Source: Afipia sp.
GTDB taxonomy: Bacteria > Pseudomonadota > Alphaproteobacteria > Rhizobiales > Xanthobacteraceae
Assembly: GCA_016201045.1 (NCBI GenBank)
Contig: JACQDM010000001.1
Coordinates: forward strand, 62,001 to 126,000
Length of the DNA stretch: 64,000 nucleotides
Direction of reading: 5' to 3'
The translations under genes were made by a program, and so were the position numbers. Shown piece after piece: positions 36,967 through 45,792 of this stretch (within the stretch, counting starts at the first letter, position 1; the number at the start of each line of letters is the position of its first letter). The notes below the pieces were generated by a model. It worked only from the letters and a program-made list of their open reading frames with translations. It was not told where the DNA came from and ran no database searches.

Positions 36967-37628
36967 GACGCCGCGCGTGCATCCTGATAACGGGATTCGA
37001 GCCATTTCCCGGCGCGCCTTACAATCCCACCGCGAAACTGGTTGAACGGCTATTGCACTTGCGGCGACCTGCGCTCGGCGACGTCGATCGCGTCGGGCAC
37101 ATTTTTCCCGTGACTTACAGCGCGGTGGACCGGCAGTTGCCGGAATTGATCGCTGCGCATCGCCCGGATGCCCTGCTGATGTTCGGACTGGCGGGCCGCA
37201 CGAAGTTCATGCGCATTGAAACGCGAGCGCGAAATACCATCACCCAAATCTGGCCGGATGCGGATCATGCGCGCGTGGTTCACCGAGGCATCGTGCAGGG
37301 CCATGAAGCGACGCGGCGGTTCGGCCCGCACACGTTGAGGTTGCTGCAGGCAGCACGAGCCACAGGTATCGACGCGCGCGCCTCGATCAACGCAGGTTAT
37401 TACCTCTGCAACTACCTCAGTTGGCGCGCAATCGAAGCGACGCATCTCAAAGACGGCCCGCGCCTCGCAGCCTTCATCCATGTTCCTCTGGTTGCGCGCG
37501 ATGCCGCTCACAGCCGCAAAACGATCCCCCGCTGGATTCAGTTCGAGCAACTGGCTGATGCCGGGGAAGCGATGCTGATCAGCATGGTTAAACTTGCAAA
37601 ACAGCAGCGTCTTAACGCTCAAATTTAA
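36963..37628 (+). CDS. pcp: Pyroglutamyl-peptidase I (C15) family protein
   Basis: 221-residue cysteine peptidase that removes N-terminal pyroglutamate. The complete triad is visible: Glu86 in MRIETRARN, Cys149 in INAGYYLCNYLSW and His173 in AAFIHVPL. The opening ILITGFEPFPGAPYNPTA is the C15 hallmark. The ATG overlaps the meaB stop, making it the fourth gene of the mutase operon, an unexpected partner. Its substrate there is unknown. Confidence 0.92.
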   Translation: MRRRACILITGFEPFPGAPYNPTAKLVERLLHLRRPALGDVDRVGHIFPVTYSAVDRQLPELIAAHRPDALLMFGLAGRTKFMRIETRARNTITQIWPDADHARVVHRGIVQGHEATRRFGPHTLRLLQAARATGIDARASINAGYYLCNYLSWRAIEATHLKDGPRLAAFIHVPLVARDAAHSRKTIPRWIQFEQLADAGEAMLISMVKLAKQQRLNAQI

Positions 37629-37715
37629 CCACGCATCGAACAATCCTCCGCAAAGGACTTATTGCGCGCATCGAACGCCGTATTCCTGCATTAAATCCGA
37701 TGCAGGAACTGGATC

Positions 37716-39086
37716 ATGGACATCAGCCGACGCAATCTTCTGAACGTATCCGCCGCCGCTGCGACAGCGGGCGCAATCGTCGGCGCGGGTAATCCCGCTC
37801 ACGCGGCTACGTTGATGTCGATGCTTGGTCGCGATGCCGCTCAATACGGCGTGCGGCCCAATTCGCCTGACGATCAGACCGGAGTGCTTCAGCGCGCCAT
37901 CGACGATTCGGCAGCGGCGCACTTGCCTCTTGCGTTGCCGCCGGGCATCTATCGCACCGGCATGCTAACGCTCCCGGCGGGAGCGCAGCTTGTCGGCGTG
38001 CGCGGCGCGACGATCCTGAAATTCTCCGGCGGTCCATCGCTTGTCACGGCTCAAGGCGCGAACGGGATCTCGCTGACAAACCTCACGCTCGACGGTGGCG
38101 GCATCAAACTTGAACCGCGGCGCGGGCTGGTCCACACCCTCAACAGCCTCGATGTCCGCATCCACGACTGCGAAATCGTCAACAGCGGCGGCAGCGCGAT
38201 CTGGTTCGAGGGCGTATCCGGTGACGTCACCGGCAATATCATTCGCAGGACCGCCGTGACGGGTTTGGTGTCGTTCGACGCTCTGGGCTTGCTGGTTGCG
38301 CAAAACACAATTCAGGACACGTCCGACAACGGCATCGAGATTTTGCGAAATGCAATCGGCGATGACGGCTCGATCGTCGTCAACAACCGCATCGAAAACA
38401 TCAAAGCCGGCCCCGGCGGATCGGGCCAGTACGGCAACGCCATCAACGCATTCCGCGCCGGCAATGTCATCGTTAGCGGCAACCGGATCAGCAACTGCGA
38501 TTATTCCGGCGTTCGCGGCAACTCGGCATCCAACATTCAGATCACCAACAACAGCATCAGCAACGTTCGCGAAGTGGCGCTCTATTCAGAATTCTCGTTT
38601 CAGGGCGCGGTGATCGCCAACAACACCGTCGATGTTTGTGCGACAGGCGTGTCTGTTTGCAATTTCAACGAAGGCGGCCGCCTCAGCGTCGTGCAGGGCA
38701 ACATCATCCGCAACATTCTGCCCAAACGCCCGATCGGCACCGCGCCGGACGATGACGGCGGCGTGGGTATCGTCGTCGAGGCTGATACTGCCGTGTCCGG
38801 TAACGTCATCGAGAACGCGCCATCGTTCGGCATTGTCGCCGGCTGGGGTGCCTATCTGCGCGATGTGGCAATCACGGGGAATGTCGTGCGTAACGCTTTT
38901 GTCGGCATCGGCGTGTCTGTGGTGGCAGGCGCCGGTTCGGCACTGGTCAACAACAACCTGATTTCGGGCTCGAAGCTCAGCGCCATTGTCGGCCTCGATC
39001 ATGCCAAAGCAGTCACAGGCGACCTCGGCAATGAGACGACGTCACGATTTGCGCAGATCGTGCTGGGCGGCAACGCCATCCGCTGA
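37716..39086 (+). CDS. TIGR03808 Tat-exported parallel beta-helix protein
   Basis: 456-residue exported protein. The N-terminus SRRNLLNVSAAAATAGAIVG is a twin-arginine signal ending near AHA at residue 30. The rest is a repetitive right-handed beta-helix of the pectate-lyase type, with repeats such as GNIIRRTAVTG, NNRIENIKAG and GNVIENAPSFG. This is the TIGR03808 family, described as Tat-translocated and repetitive. Its ligand or substrate is not known. Its 3' end overlaps the convergent TIGR03809 gene by 45 bp. Confidence 0.9.
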   Translation: MDISRRNLLNVSAAAATAGAIVGAGNPAHAATLMSMLGRDAAQYGVRPNSPDDQTGVLQRAIDDSAAAHLPLALPPGIYRTGMLTLPAGAQLVGVRGATILKFSGGPSLVTAQGANGISLTNLTLDGGGIKLEPRRGLVHTLNSLDVRIHDCEIVNSGGSAIWFEGVSGDVTGNIIRRTAVTGLVSFDALGLLVAQNTIQDTSDNGIEILRNAIGDDGSIVVNNRIENIKAGPGGSGQYGNAINAFRAGNVIVSGNRISNCDYSGVRGNSASNIQITNNSISNVREVALYSEFSFQGAVIANNTVDVCATGVSVCNFNEGGRLSVVQGNIIRNILPKRPIGTAPDDDGGVGIVVEADTAVSGNVIENAPSFGIVAGWGAYLRDVAITGNVVRNAFVGIGVSVVAGAGSALVNNNLISGSKLSAIVGLDHAKAVTGDLGNETTSRFAQIVLGGNAIR

Positions 39087-39353
39087 CGAATTGCCGGGTA
39101 AGCGATCGGCCATCTGAACAGCGGCAACCTCAGCGATTTTGTCTTTCGCAGGATCGGGCGGCGCGAGCGCTTCCCACGCGGCAAGCGCGGCGCGGGCGTC
39201 CTGCACCATCACCAGGAATTCGCTCTCGTCGTGGTAGAGCTTCCAGCGTCCGCTTTGATAAAGTTCGACAAGATGGTCGAGCCTGCGCTGGGCAAGAATC
39301 CGCCACCTTGCGACGAGGTCACGCCCACGTTCCGCTTCGGAAACGCCGATCAT
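39042..39353 (-). CDS. TIGR03809 family protein
   Basis: 103-residue soluble protein with an opening helical domain: RWRILAQRRLDHLVELYQSG, then RWKLYHDESEFL and ARAALAAWEAL. It matches the small TIGR03809 family that is regularly encoded beside TIGR03808, as here. The C-terminal 35 residues look disordered. The convergent arrangement with a 45-bp overlap of the coding ends means the two transcripts are antisense to each other at the 3' ends. Role unknown. Confidence 0.85.
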   Translation of the reverse strand: MIGVSEAERGRDLVARWRILAQRRLDHLVELYQSGRWKLYHDESEFLVMVQDARAALAAWEALAPPDPAKDKIAEVAAVQMADRLPGNSSADGVAAQHDLRKS

Positions 39354-39412
39354 CTGAAATCCCGCAGACCGAAATGAACTTCAAGTAAAATAATACCAGA
39401 CGCTAAGATGCG

Positions 39413-39434
39413 CTGGCCTGGTCCGCTAGGCCAG
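39413..39434. terminator. Hairpin between TIGR03809 and the heme-protein gene
   Basis: CTGGCCT (39413-39419) pairs with AGGCCAG (39428-39434), a 7-bp stem with an 8-base loop. No T run is present on either strand, so function is uncertain. Confidence 0.3.
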
Positions 39435-39492
39435 ACTGGTCCGATACGCAGAATAATTCGCGCTGGCGTTAACCATAACGCCCGGATGAACG

Positions 39493-39516
39493 GTGGCCGG
39501 CAATTAGGCCGGCCAC
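39493..39516 (-). terminator. Strong hairpin after the c-type heme/DUF4384 gene
   Basis: GTGGCCGGC (39493-39501) and GCCGGCCAC (39508-39516) form a perfect 9-bp stem with a 6-base loop, 11 bp past the stop of the last gene of the sigma-factor locus. It is a plausible terminator, though only a weak T content follows on the minus strand. Confidence 0.6.
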
Positions 39517-39526
39517 TGAGCTTCGG

Positions 39527-41902
39527 CTAGCGCACCTGCAGCTTGACCGCGGCGCGGAACGATGCGCGGGATCCTTCCGCCGGAGGCACCGGCGGGCCAC
39601 CGACCGCCGCATTGCCGCTGTTCGTCACGCCGGCAATTGCCGATGGCTTCGGTGCTCCGGCCGCTTCCACCACGATCGAACGGGCCACCGCGCTGGTGTA
39701 GTTCGGCACCGGCGTGAATTGATTGGCCTTGAAGTCGTGCTGAATCTGGTCGCCGCCATTCGGCACGACCGCGCAGACGGCCGTGACGGTTTCGACGCCC
39801 GGATCCTTCATCCGGAACTTAAACGGCGCACCGTTACCCGGAAACTGAACCGGGACACCCCCACGGATGCGACTGTCCTGCTGGAAGGCGTTCGGCAACA
39901 GCACCGTGCCGGTACCCTTCTCGTCGATATCAGTGATCGTCAGGAAGCAATCGCGCGGTGCGACGATGGTGAATATCGGCGTATCGCCGACGCGATAGCT
40001 ATCCTGATCCGATGTCAGAGACAGGTCGTCCTTGTTGCCGACCGGCTTCGTGAGCGCCGGCGGCGCTTTCGCACCCGCGATCTTCACGACTTGCAGATCG
40101 GTAATATCGGGCGCGATGTCGATGAAAGTCTTCTCCCACTGGTCGCGCGGAATCGAGCCCTGCGACAGGCGACGAACCAGCGGTCGGAATTTCTGATCGA
40201 CGTCGCCGGAATCCTGCTTGAAGTCGCTGACATTGATGCCGAGTTCGGACGCCGCCAGCGTCAGGTCGAGATCGTCCTCGTAACGCTTGGCCAGAGCATT
40301 GATCATTTCGACGCCATTGAGTTTCAATGTCGGCTCAAGACCCGCCCGCTTCAAGGCATCGGTAAAGCGCTGGCCGTCACCGGCGATCAGCAAATCCATC
40401 TTGTCGTGTGGAGGATAGAGTCCATCGACTTGATCGCGCACCTCTTTCGGAAATGCGCGTCCCGTCAGAACGAGATCGCGGATGTCGTCTTTCGCCTTGC
40501 GCATGCCCTGGTCATGGCAACCCATGCAGGAGATACCGTTGGTGACGCTGAAATCCTTGCGCGCAGGGTCGCGAACGATCGTAACAGGCCCCTTGTCGAG
40601 ACGTTCACCAGTGCCCTTGTTCAGGTAGTAGCCTTGGAATCCGCTCGGCAGACTGAAGATCGTTTCGCCGCCGTCGTGATGAAAACCATCGGCGCTCGGC
40701 CCCAACGGGAAATCGAACAGGCTCTGGTGATCCTTGTTTCCGGCGAAATCGTATGAGGTCCAGAAATAACCGCTGCGTGACGGATGCCGCTCGATCAGAC
40801 GGTTGTTCTGGCTGACACCGGATTTCTGGAATGCCGCGCGCTGCGCGACGAAGTTCGCGATATCGGCCGCGACATCGACGCCCTGATCCTTCTGAAGCGC
40901 CTGGAAGTTCGCACCCAGTTTGAGCAGGTCGTCGTAGAGCGGCGGTTGCGAGGCCGTGAAGGTGAACCAATCGGCGCGCACATACGGCATCGGCGTCTTG
41001 GTGCCGGTCGCAAGCGTGCGGCTGAATTCGGAGTCCGGCTGCACGTTGTACGGATAGATCGCGATGATGTTGTCCCAGTCCGCCGTGCTCCAACCCAAGT
41101 CGGTGAGGTTGAAGCGCAGAATGGTGCCTTCGGGATCGATCGCCTCCAGCCTGACCACGTCGGACGAGCGTCCGACCGAATTGAGGAACTTGATCGCGCC
41201 CTGACGATAAACCTTCATCGCGTCGGGATCGGCACAGATGTTGGCGAGATGCGTGAGCGTGAGATAGCGCGTCGTGGGTTGGCGCTGTTTGAGCTGCTTG
41301 TCGAGGTCGGTCACCATGTAGGAGACCATGTCCTCGGGCTCGATGAACTTGTGCGACTCGCAGCTTGCACTCGCCTTGGTGCCGAGCGCGGTGATCCAGT
41401 CCTGCAAGGCCTTCAGATCGGCCTCGTTGACGGAGCCATACTTGGTCTCGCCCTCATAGTTGACGTCGTAGGGCATCTCCTTGTCGGCGATCTGCTTATA
41501 GAGCTTCGAGTTGAGCGGATTTCCCGGCAGCACATAATTCGGGTTCGATGCGATCTCGTTGAGCTTGAGAATGTCGCCGAAATTCTTGGCGGGACGCTCG
41601 CGAGAAATGAGCTGCCCGTTCTGATGGCAGCGCGCGCAATTCCGTTGAAGCACATCGAAAGCAGCTTTCGCCACAGCATCGGTCGGCGGCGTGATGACTT
41701 CCGCAGGTGCAGCAACAAGGGCGGGCGCTGGCGCGGCTGGAGCTACTGGCGCAGCCGTTGTGGCGGCGGGTGCCGCAGTGGCGGCTGGAGGGACCGTCGG
41801 TTTGGCGTCTTCGCCCCACGATAGTTGGGCGGATCCCAATGCGAAGCTTGCTGCCGTTGCCAATATCAGCGCGCGCAGCCGAAACCCCGGAAATCCGCTC
41901 AT
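39527..41902 (-). CDS. Periplasmic c-type-heme and DUF4384 protein
   Basis: 791-residue exported protein. After a signal peptide (~1-30) and an Ala/Pro linker, a cytochrome-like domain carries the heme motif CARCH (Cys89, Cys92, His93), followed by MPYD, a possible axial methionine site. A second CxxCH (Cys459, Cys462, His463 in ISCMGCHDQGM) lies mid-protein. Residues ~627-715 form a DUF4384 domain (SYRVGDTPIFTIVAPRDCFL, GTVLLPN). Two hemes may be bound. It is the last gene of the sigma/anti-sigma/protease/OmpA run. It has no known redox partner here, and the function is undetermined. Confidence 0.82.
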   Translation of the reverse strand: MSGFPGFRLRALILATAASFALGSAQLSWGEDAKPTVPPAATAAPAATTAAPVAPAAPAPALVAAPAEVITPPTDAVAKAAFDVLQRNCARCHQNGQLISRERPAKNFGDILKLNEIASNPNYVLPGNPLNSKLYKQIADKEMPYDVNYEGETKYGSVNEADLKALQDWITALGTKASASCESHKFIEPEDMVSYMVTDLDKQLKQRQPTTRYLTLTHLANICADPDAMKVYRQGAIKFLNSVGRSSDVVRLEAIDPEGTILRFNLTDLGWSTADWDNIIAIYPYNVQPDSEFSRTLATGTKTPMPYVRADWFTFTASQPPLYDDLLKLGANFQALQKDQGVDVAADIANFVAQRAAFQKSGVSQNNRLIERHPSRSGYFWTSYDFAGNKDHQSLFDFPLGPSADGFHHDGGETIFSLPSGFQGYYLNKGTGERLDKGPVTIVRDPARKDFSVTNGISCMGCHDQGMRKAKDDIRDLVLTGRAFPKEVRDQVDGLYPPHDKMDLLIAGDGQRFTDALKRAGLEPTLKLNGVEMINALAKRYEDDLDLTLAASELGINVSDFKQDSGDVDQKFRPLVRRLSQGSIPRDQWEKTFIDIAPDITDLQVVKIAGAKAPPALTKPVGNKDDLSLTSDQDSYRVGDTPIFTIVAPRDCFLTITDIDEKGTGTVLLPNAFQQDSRIRGGVPVQFPGNGAPFKFRMKDPGVETVTAVCAVVPNGGDQIQHDFKANQFTPVPNYTSAVARSIVVEAAGAPKPSAIAGVTNSGNAAVGGPPVPPAEGSRASFRAAVKLQVR

Positions 41903-41986
41903 AAGCCGTCTCCCTCAGAAATCATTTGGTTTGGCGAAATACCCGCCGAGCATTGGTGACATACCGGCCTCGGCGGGTTCAATCGT

Positions 41987-42628
41987 TCAATGGCTCGCGG
42001 TCACGGTCGTGTTGACGATCTGGACGCGGCGATTTTCGTCAGCATAGGGATTGGCAGGATTTTTCAAATTGTCCTTGCCGAAGCCCGCCGTCACCAGCGT
42101 ATCGGGCGGCAAGCGATAGCGCTCGATCAGCACGCGGCGCACGGAATCCGCACGGCGCTGCGACAGGTCCTGATTATATTCGGCACTACCCTTTGCGTCG
42201 GTATAGCCGTTGATGAAGAACACCGTTCCGCGGAACTGGTCCTTGGACAGCGTATTGCCGAGCGCCGCTACCGCCGGCGCCGCCTGCGGGCTGATATTGG
42301 CCGAGTTGTAGTCGAAGTAGATTTCCAGATCGATCGCCGGTTTGTCGCGCGAGATCGCGGCGATCTGGGCGCGCTCATCCGCCGTCGGAGGCGCGGCAGG
42401 CTCGACGCTGATCGAGCGCGTCCGTAGCTTATCGACCGCCTGCTTGTCGGCGGATGCCTGCGGATCGATGGTCAAGCCGCGGGTCAGCGGCTTCTTGGCC
42501 TGGAGGGCCGAATTGATCTTGTCCTCCAGCGATTGTGCGTTGAGTGGGGTCGTTGTGAAGCCTGCAAGCAAGACAAGCGTTGCAATGGCCACTCCGGCGA
42601 TGCCGGTTTTGGTGCAGAGAGTTTTCAT
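41987..42628 (-). CDS. OmpA-domain envelope protein
   Basis: 213-residue protein. A signal peptide (~1-32, MKTLCTKTGIAGVAIATLVL) is followed by a spacer of about 70 residues and then an OmpA C-terminal peptidoglycan-binding domain: LEIYFDYNSANISPQ, GYTDAKGSAEYNQDLSQRRA and NRRVQIV. The start was placed at the ATG with GAGGAA upstream. It lies 84 bp upstream of the heme/DUF4384 gene and 148 bp downstream of the S8 protease gene, all on one strand. It likely anchors the system at the cell wall (inference). Confidence 0.88.
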   Translation of the reverse strand: MKTLCTKTGIAGVAIATLVLLAGFTTTPLNAQSLEDKINSALQAKKPLTRGLTIDPQASADKQAVDKLRTRSISVEPAAPPTADERAQIAAISRDKPAIDLEIYFDYNSANISPQAAPAVAALGNTLSKDQFRGTVFFINGYTDAKGSAEYNQDLSQRRADSVRRVLIERYRLPPDTLVTAGFGKDNLKNPANPYADENRRVQIVNTTVTASH

Positions 42629-42776
42629 TGCAGTTTCCTCATCGAAATGAACTTGCGTGAAATGCCGTCTCAGCTTTGCTGCCATCCTCCAAAAGCGGGA
42701 GGAAGCGGTCAAGTGTATCAGTAGGTTATCCGGTTGCGAATGAGGCTTCCTTCAAATTTCCGATGCCATTGCCTGC

Positions 42777-44174
42777 CTATTGTCTTGTTGCGGGGCGGTC
42801 GGACGCCGTTGCCATCGGCGTGGCCACGGCAGACACAGCACCGAGAGCATCCACCTGCCCTGCACCAAACTGATCGTCCCGGCCCGGGGGGCCGAGGTCG
42901 CGGGCCGTCGATAGCAAGGTGGCGCGAAGATCCGATGACGCAATGTCTGGGCTGCGCGAGATCATCAATGCGGCAACACCGCTGACGTAAGCCGCCGCCA
43001 ATGAGGTGCCGGAGATGATCTGGTACTTCCCATCGGGCGCCGCTGACAGAATATCGACGCCAGGCGCCGAGATCGCGATGTAACGGCCGCGATTCGACGC
43101 CGTAAACAGATTGTCCGATTGATCTGTTGCGGAAACCGCAATCACGTTGCCGTCGGCTGCCGGAAACAGTGGCGGAGACTTCGCACCTGCGTTGCCCGCA
43201 GCTGCGATCAGAACGATGCCTTTTTTCGCGGCTGCAGCAAGACTGCGCTGGATCGCTTTATCGCGCGGCCCCGCAAAACTCATATTGATGATTTGCGCAC
43301 GGTTGGACACTGCATAGTCGAGGCTCTTGATGACAACGAACGACGTACTGTTGGCGTCACGATCCTGAGCGTTGTCCTGCGCCCCGAAAGCGCGGATCGC
43401 GAGCAATTTGGCGGACGGTGCCGCACCCATCAGCCTTCCGTGGGCGACAATGGTGCTGGCGACGCTGGTGCCATGAATATGGGGGCCTTCCTTGCTGCCG
43501 AGCGCATCGAAGCTGCCCGCAATACGTCCCGCCAGTTCGGGATGATCGATGTCGATCCCGGAATCGATCACGGCAATCGTTACGTCCGCGCCAACGGAGA
43601 GCGCGTGAGCCTGAGGGAGGCGCAATTTCGTTAATCCATATTGCGCCGGATCGCCTTCGGCTTTGACAGTTGCCTCTTCCTGCAATTTGAAAACGTTGTT
43701 GCGCTGCGCCGATTTGACGTCGCCGGAATCGAGCAACTCCCGCACCACGTCGTCCACCGAACGGCCGTCGGAAATCGTCCAGCGGAAATAGGTGCTGCCG
43801 GTGAGCGGAAAACTTTGCGACTGCGTGCGGGTAAGACGGTGGCGCTTGGCAATACTGTCGACCTGCTGTTCGGTCGGCTTGCCGTCGACCTCGATCAGAA
43901 CTTCCTTCGACACATAGCTGTCGTCGGCCGGAACATCGGTGGCGACCTGTTGCGCGGGCCGTGGACGGCGCGGGCGCGGCGCGGCGGAACTGTCGGGCGG
44001 GCTTTGATCGTAATAGCGCTGCGGCGGTGGATTGTAGGAACCCCCGCTATAGCCGTAGCCCTGAGCGAAAACGTGGGAGCAACCGAGCGAAAGTGCAGCA
44101 ACCGCCGTCAGCGTGACGAACGCTTTTCTTCGCCGATGAAATCCGTTTCTGTTCGGTGTCTGGATTTCAATCAT
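42777..44174 (-). CDS. S8 (subtilisin-like) serine protease
   Basis: 465-residue exported protease. A signal or anchor (~17-37) and a Pro-rich stretch precede a propeptide-like domain (~88-166, EVLIEVDGKPTEQQVDSIAK to AQRNNVFKL) of inhibitor I9 type. The catalytic domain has Asp204 (AVIDSGIDIDHPEL), His234 (HIHGTSVAS), the oxyanion Asn328 (AAAGNAG) and Ser391 (ISGTSLAAAYVSG). All catalytic residues are present. It starts 28 bp after the anti-sigma stop, so it is co-transcribed and may cleave or sense it. Confidence 0.92.
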   Translation of the reverse strand: MIEIQTPNRNGFHRRRKAFVTLTAVAALSLGCSHVFAQGYGYSGGSYNPPPQRYYDQSPPDSSAAPRPRRPRPAQQVATDVPADDSYVSKEVLIEVDGKPTEQQVDSIAKRHRLTRTQSQSFPLTGSTYFRWTISDGRSVDDVVRELLDSGDVKSAQRNNVFKLQEEATVKAEGDPAQYGLTKLRLPQAHALSVGADVTIAVIDSGIDIDHPELAGRIAGSFDALGSKEGPHIHGTSVASTIVAHGRLMGAAPSAKLLAIRAFGAQDNAQDRDANSTSFVVIKSLDYAVSNRAQIINMSFAGPRDKAIQRSLAAAAKKGIVLIAAAGNAGAKSPPLFPAADGNVIAVSATDQSDNLFTASNRGRYIAISAPGVDILSAAPDGKYQIISGTSLAAAYVSGVAALMISRSPDIASSDLRATLLSTARDLGPPGRDDQFGAGQVDALGAVSAVATPMATASDRPATRQ

Positions 44175-44202
44175 TCACGGTATCCGCAAACATTGCCGCA
44201 AA

Positions 44203-44895
44203 CTATTCCGCCGCAACAGCAAGATTGACGATTTTCTCGTTCTGAAGCCGGGCGAGGAGTTGCGTCGCGTCTTCTTTTGAAAGCACTTTCTGGCCAAACT
44301 TGATCCGGAACATCCCAGCCTTCGGGCCCGAAACGATTGTCGCGTCGTAAGTAATCAAAAGCTGGCTGATCTCGTCGATGCTGGCATTGGGCGCAAACCG
44401 CAAAAGGCCGAACGTGCCGGACGTCGTCTGTGCCGGAAACGATGCTGTCTCGAACCCGCTACCCAGTCTGTTTTTGACGAGCGCTCCAATGACGCCGGCC
44501 TGCAACAACAACACGGCAACTATCGCTATCGCCGACAAAGCCAAGGCGCGCGCCGACAGTGTCGAGAAAAATCCGCCGAGCCTAAACACGAGATTGGAAA
44601 TCGCCGATGATTTTCGCATGGGCTCTGCGTCGATCGCCGCCGACAGCTTCTGCATCGCACGCACCGACGGCACGCCGAGGCTCTCGTTGAGCAGAATGGT
44701 CTCGGCGTATTCGTCCTGAATTTCCTTGTATTGACGCGCCAGATCCGGATCGCTCGCGAGCGCGGCATCGACGCGGCGCATGTCGTGCAGGCTCAGCGTG
44801 CCGGCGGCGTGAAAGGGCAGCAACGCCTCAAGCTCGGTCGGCTCGCGATCCGAAATCTGTTTGCGAGCGCCCCCGCTCGTGCCCGATGCCATCAT
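44203..44895 (-). CDS. Membrane-spanning anti-sigma factor
   Basis: 230-residue single-pass protein. The N-terminal cytoplasmic part (~15-80, LEALLPFHAAGTLSLHDMRR onward) resembles the anti-sigma domain of RskA-like factors and lacks a zinc HxxxCxxC. One membrane helix lies at ~117-140. The periplasmic C-terminal domain (~161-230) runs strand-helix-strand-helix-strand (GLLRFAPNASIDEISQLL, GMFRIKFG, KEDATQLLARLQ). The ATG overlapping the sigma stop (ATGA) is chosen; two other ATGs lie 3 bp downstream and 6 bp upstream. It should hold the adjacent ECF sigma factor inactive. Confidence 0.82.
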   Translation of the reverse strand: MMASGTSGGARKQISDREPTELEALLPFHAAGTLSLHDMRRVDAALASDPDLARQYKEIQDEYAETILLNESLGVPSVRAMQKLSAAIDAEPMRKSSAISNLVFRLGGFFSTLSARALALSAIAIVAVLLLQAGVIGALVKNRLGSGFETASFPAQTTSGTFGLLRFAPNASIDEISQLLITYDATIVSGPKAGMFRIKFGQKVLSKEDATQLLARLQNEKIVNLAVAAE

Positions 44896-45461
44896 GGCCA
44901 TCCTCGTTCGATCCCGGCTGCATTCAGCAGCTCGGCTAGTTTCTTTCGCGCATAGAACAATCTCGTCTTCACGGTGTTCTCCGGAATGCCCACGATCTCG
45001 GCCACTTCCTCCACGGATTTCTCGTGGTAGTAAACGAGATCGACGATCTCCCGGTGGTCTGGCGACAATGCTGTCAGACACTTTCGTAACGCCTTACTCT
45101 TGTCCTTCTTTGCGACGGCGGTTTCCGGATTGTCGGATGTGTCCTCGATCGCTGCCGCCGTCTCGTCATCCAGCTCCGCGTCCTTCCTCTTGCGAAGGGC
45201 CGACAGAGCCTTGAATCGGGTGATCGCCAGAAGCCACGTCGAGACGGCGGACCGGCCTTCGAACTTGCCGGCTTGCCGCCACACATCGAGGAACACCTCG
45301 CTGATAAGGTCTTCCGCGATGGACTCGTTCCGCACGAGACGCAGCGAAAAGCGAAACACTCGAACGTGGTGCCTTCCGTAAAGCACCTGCATTGCGAGCC
45401 GGTCACCTTGCGCGATACGGGCGATCAGAACTTCGTCCGAAGCCGCAACTGTTGCACTCAC
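44892..45461 (-). CDS. ECF-family RNA polymerase sigma factor
   Basis: 189-residue sigma-70 factor of the extracytoplasmic function class. Region 2 includes YGRHHVRVFRFSLRLVRNES, EDLISEVFLDVWRQ and RSAVSTWLLAITRFKAL. Region 4 has LTALSPDHREIVDLVYYHEK and the helix-turn-helix VEEVAEIVGIPENTVKTRLF. The start is GTG. The last codons overlap the anti-sigma start. It is expected to transcribe this operon and perhaps others when the anti-sigma factor is inactivated; the target promoter is not identified. Confidence 0.95.
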   Translation of the reverse strand: MSATVAASDEVLIARIAQGDRLAMQVLYGRHHVRVFRFSLRLVRNESIAEDLISEVFLDVWRQAGKFEGRSAVSTWLLAITRFKALSALRKRKDAELDDETAAAIEDTSDNPETAVAKKDKSKALRKCLTALSPDHREIVDLVYYHEKSVEEVAEIVGIPENTVKTRLFYARKKLAELLNAAGIERGWP

Positions 45462-45792
45462 TGGCCGTCTCGCAAGGTTGGTCGCAGGCGACTGGGACGC
45501 GGTTCAATAAAATCGAGAGGATGTTCGCCAATCCGCGCCAATCGCGGTTTGCGCGAAACTTCGATTCTCAAAATGCCCTCAAATCCCGTGCGGGAGCAAG
45601 CGCTCCCAACGGCCCGGGGACCGTCCAAAACGGGACCGCCGCCCCGCCCGGATCGCGGTGGTGGCCGGAAGCACGAAACTACCCCGGCGCACGCGAAATT
45701 CCTCTTTTAAATCAATATCTCGTCGACTTCTTGGACCGTTATGACACAGCCCAAAAGATACCAAACCTAAAGGCTTTGCCTCGTAGAGTTCC
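45462..45792. other. Divergent promoter region between ECF sigma and diguanylate cyclase genes
   Basis: 331 bp with no accepted gene. The half near the sigma gene should hold its promoter. No GGAAC-type -35 with a fitting -10 was found on the minus strand; a TGAACCGCG segment is present near 45508 but is not convincing. The other half is GC-rich with repeated GGGAC/CGGGA runs. Confidence 0.4.

Noticed and set aside
39719-41824. Two long plus-strand frames (345 and 346 codons) opposite the heme/DUF4384 gene
   Set aside because: They are antisense shadows typical of GC-rich DNA; the minus-strand frame has a signal peptide, CxxCH motifs and a DUF4384 domain.
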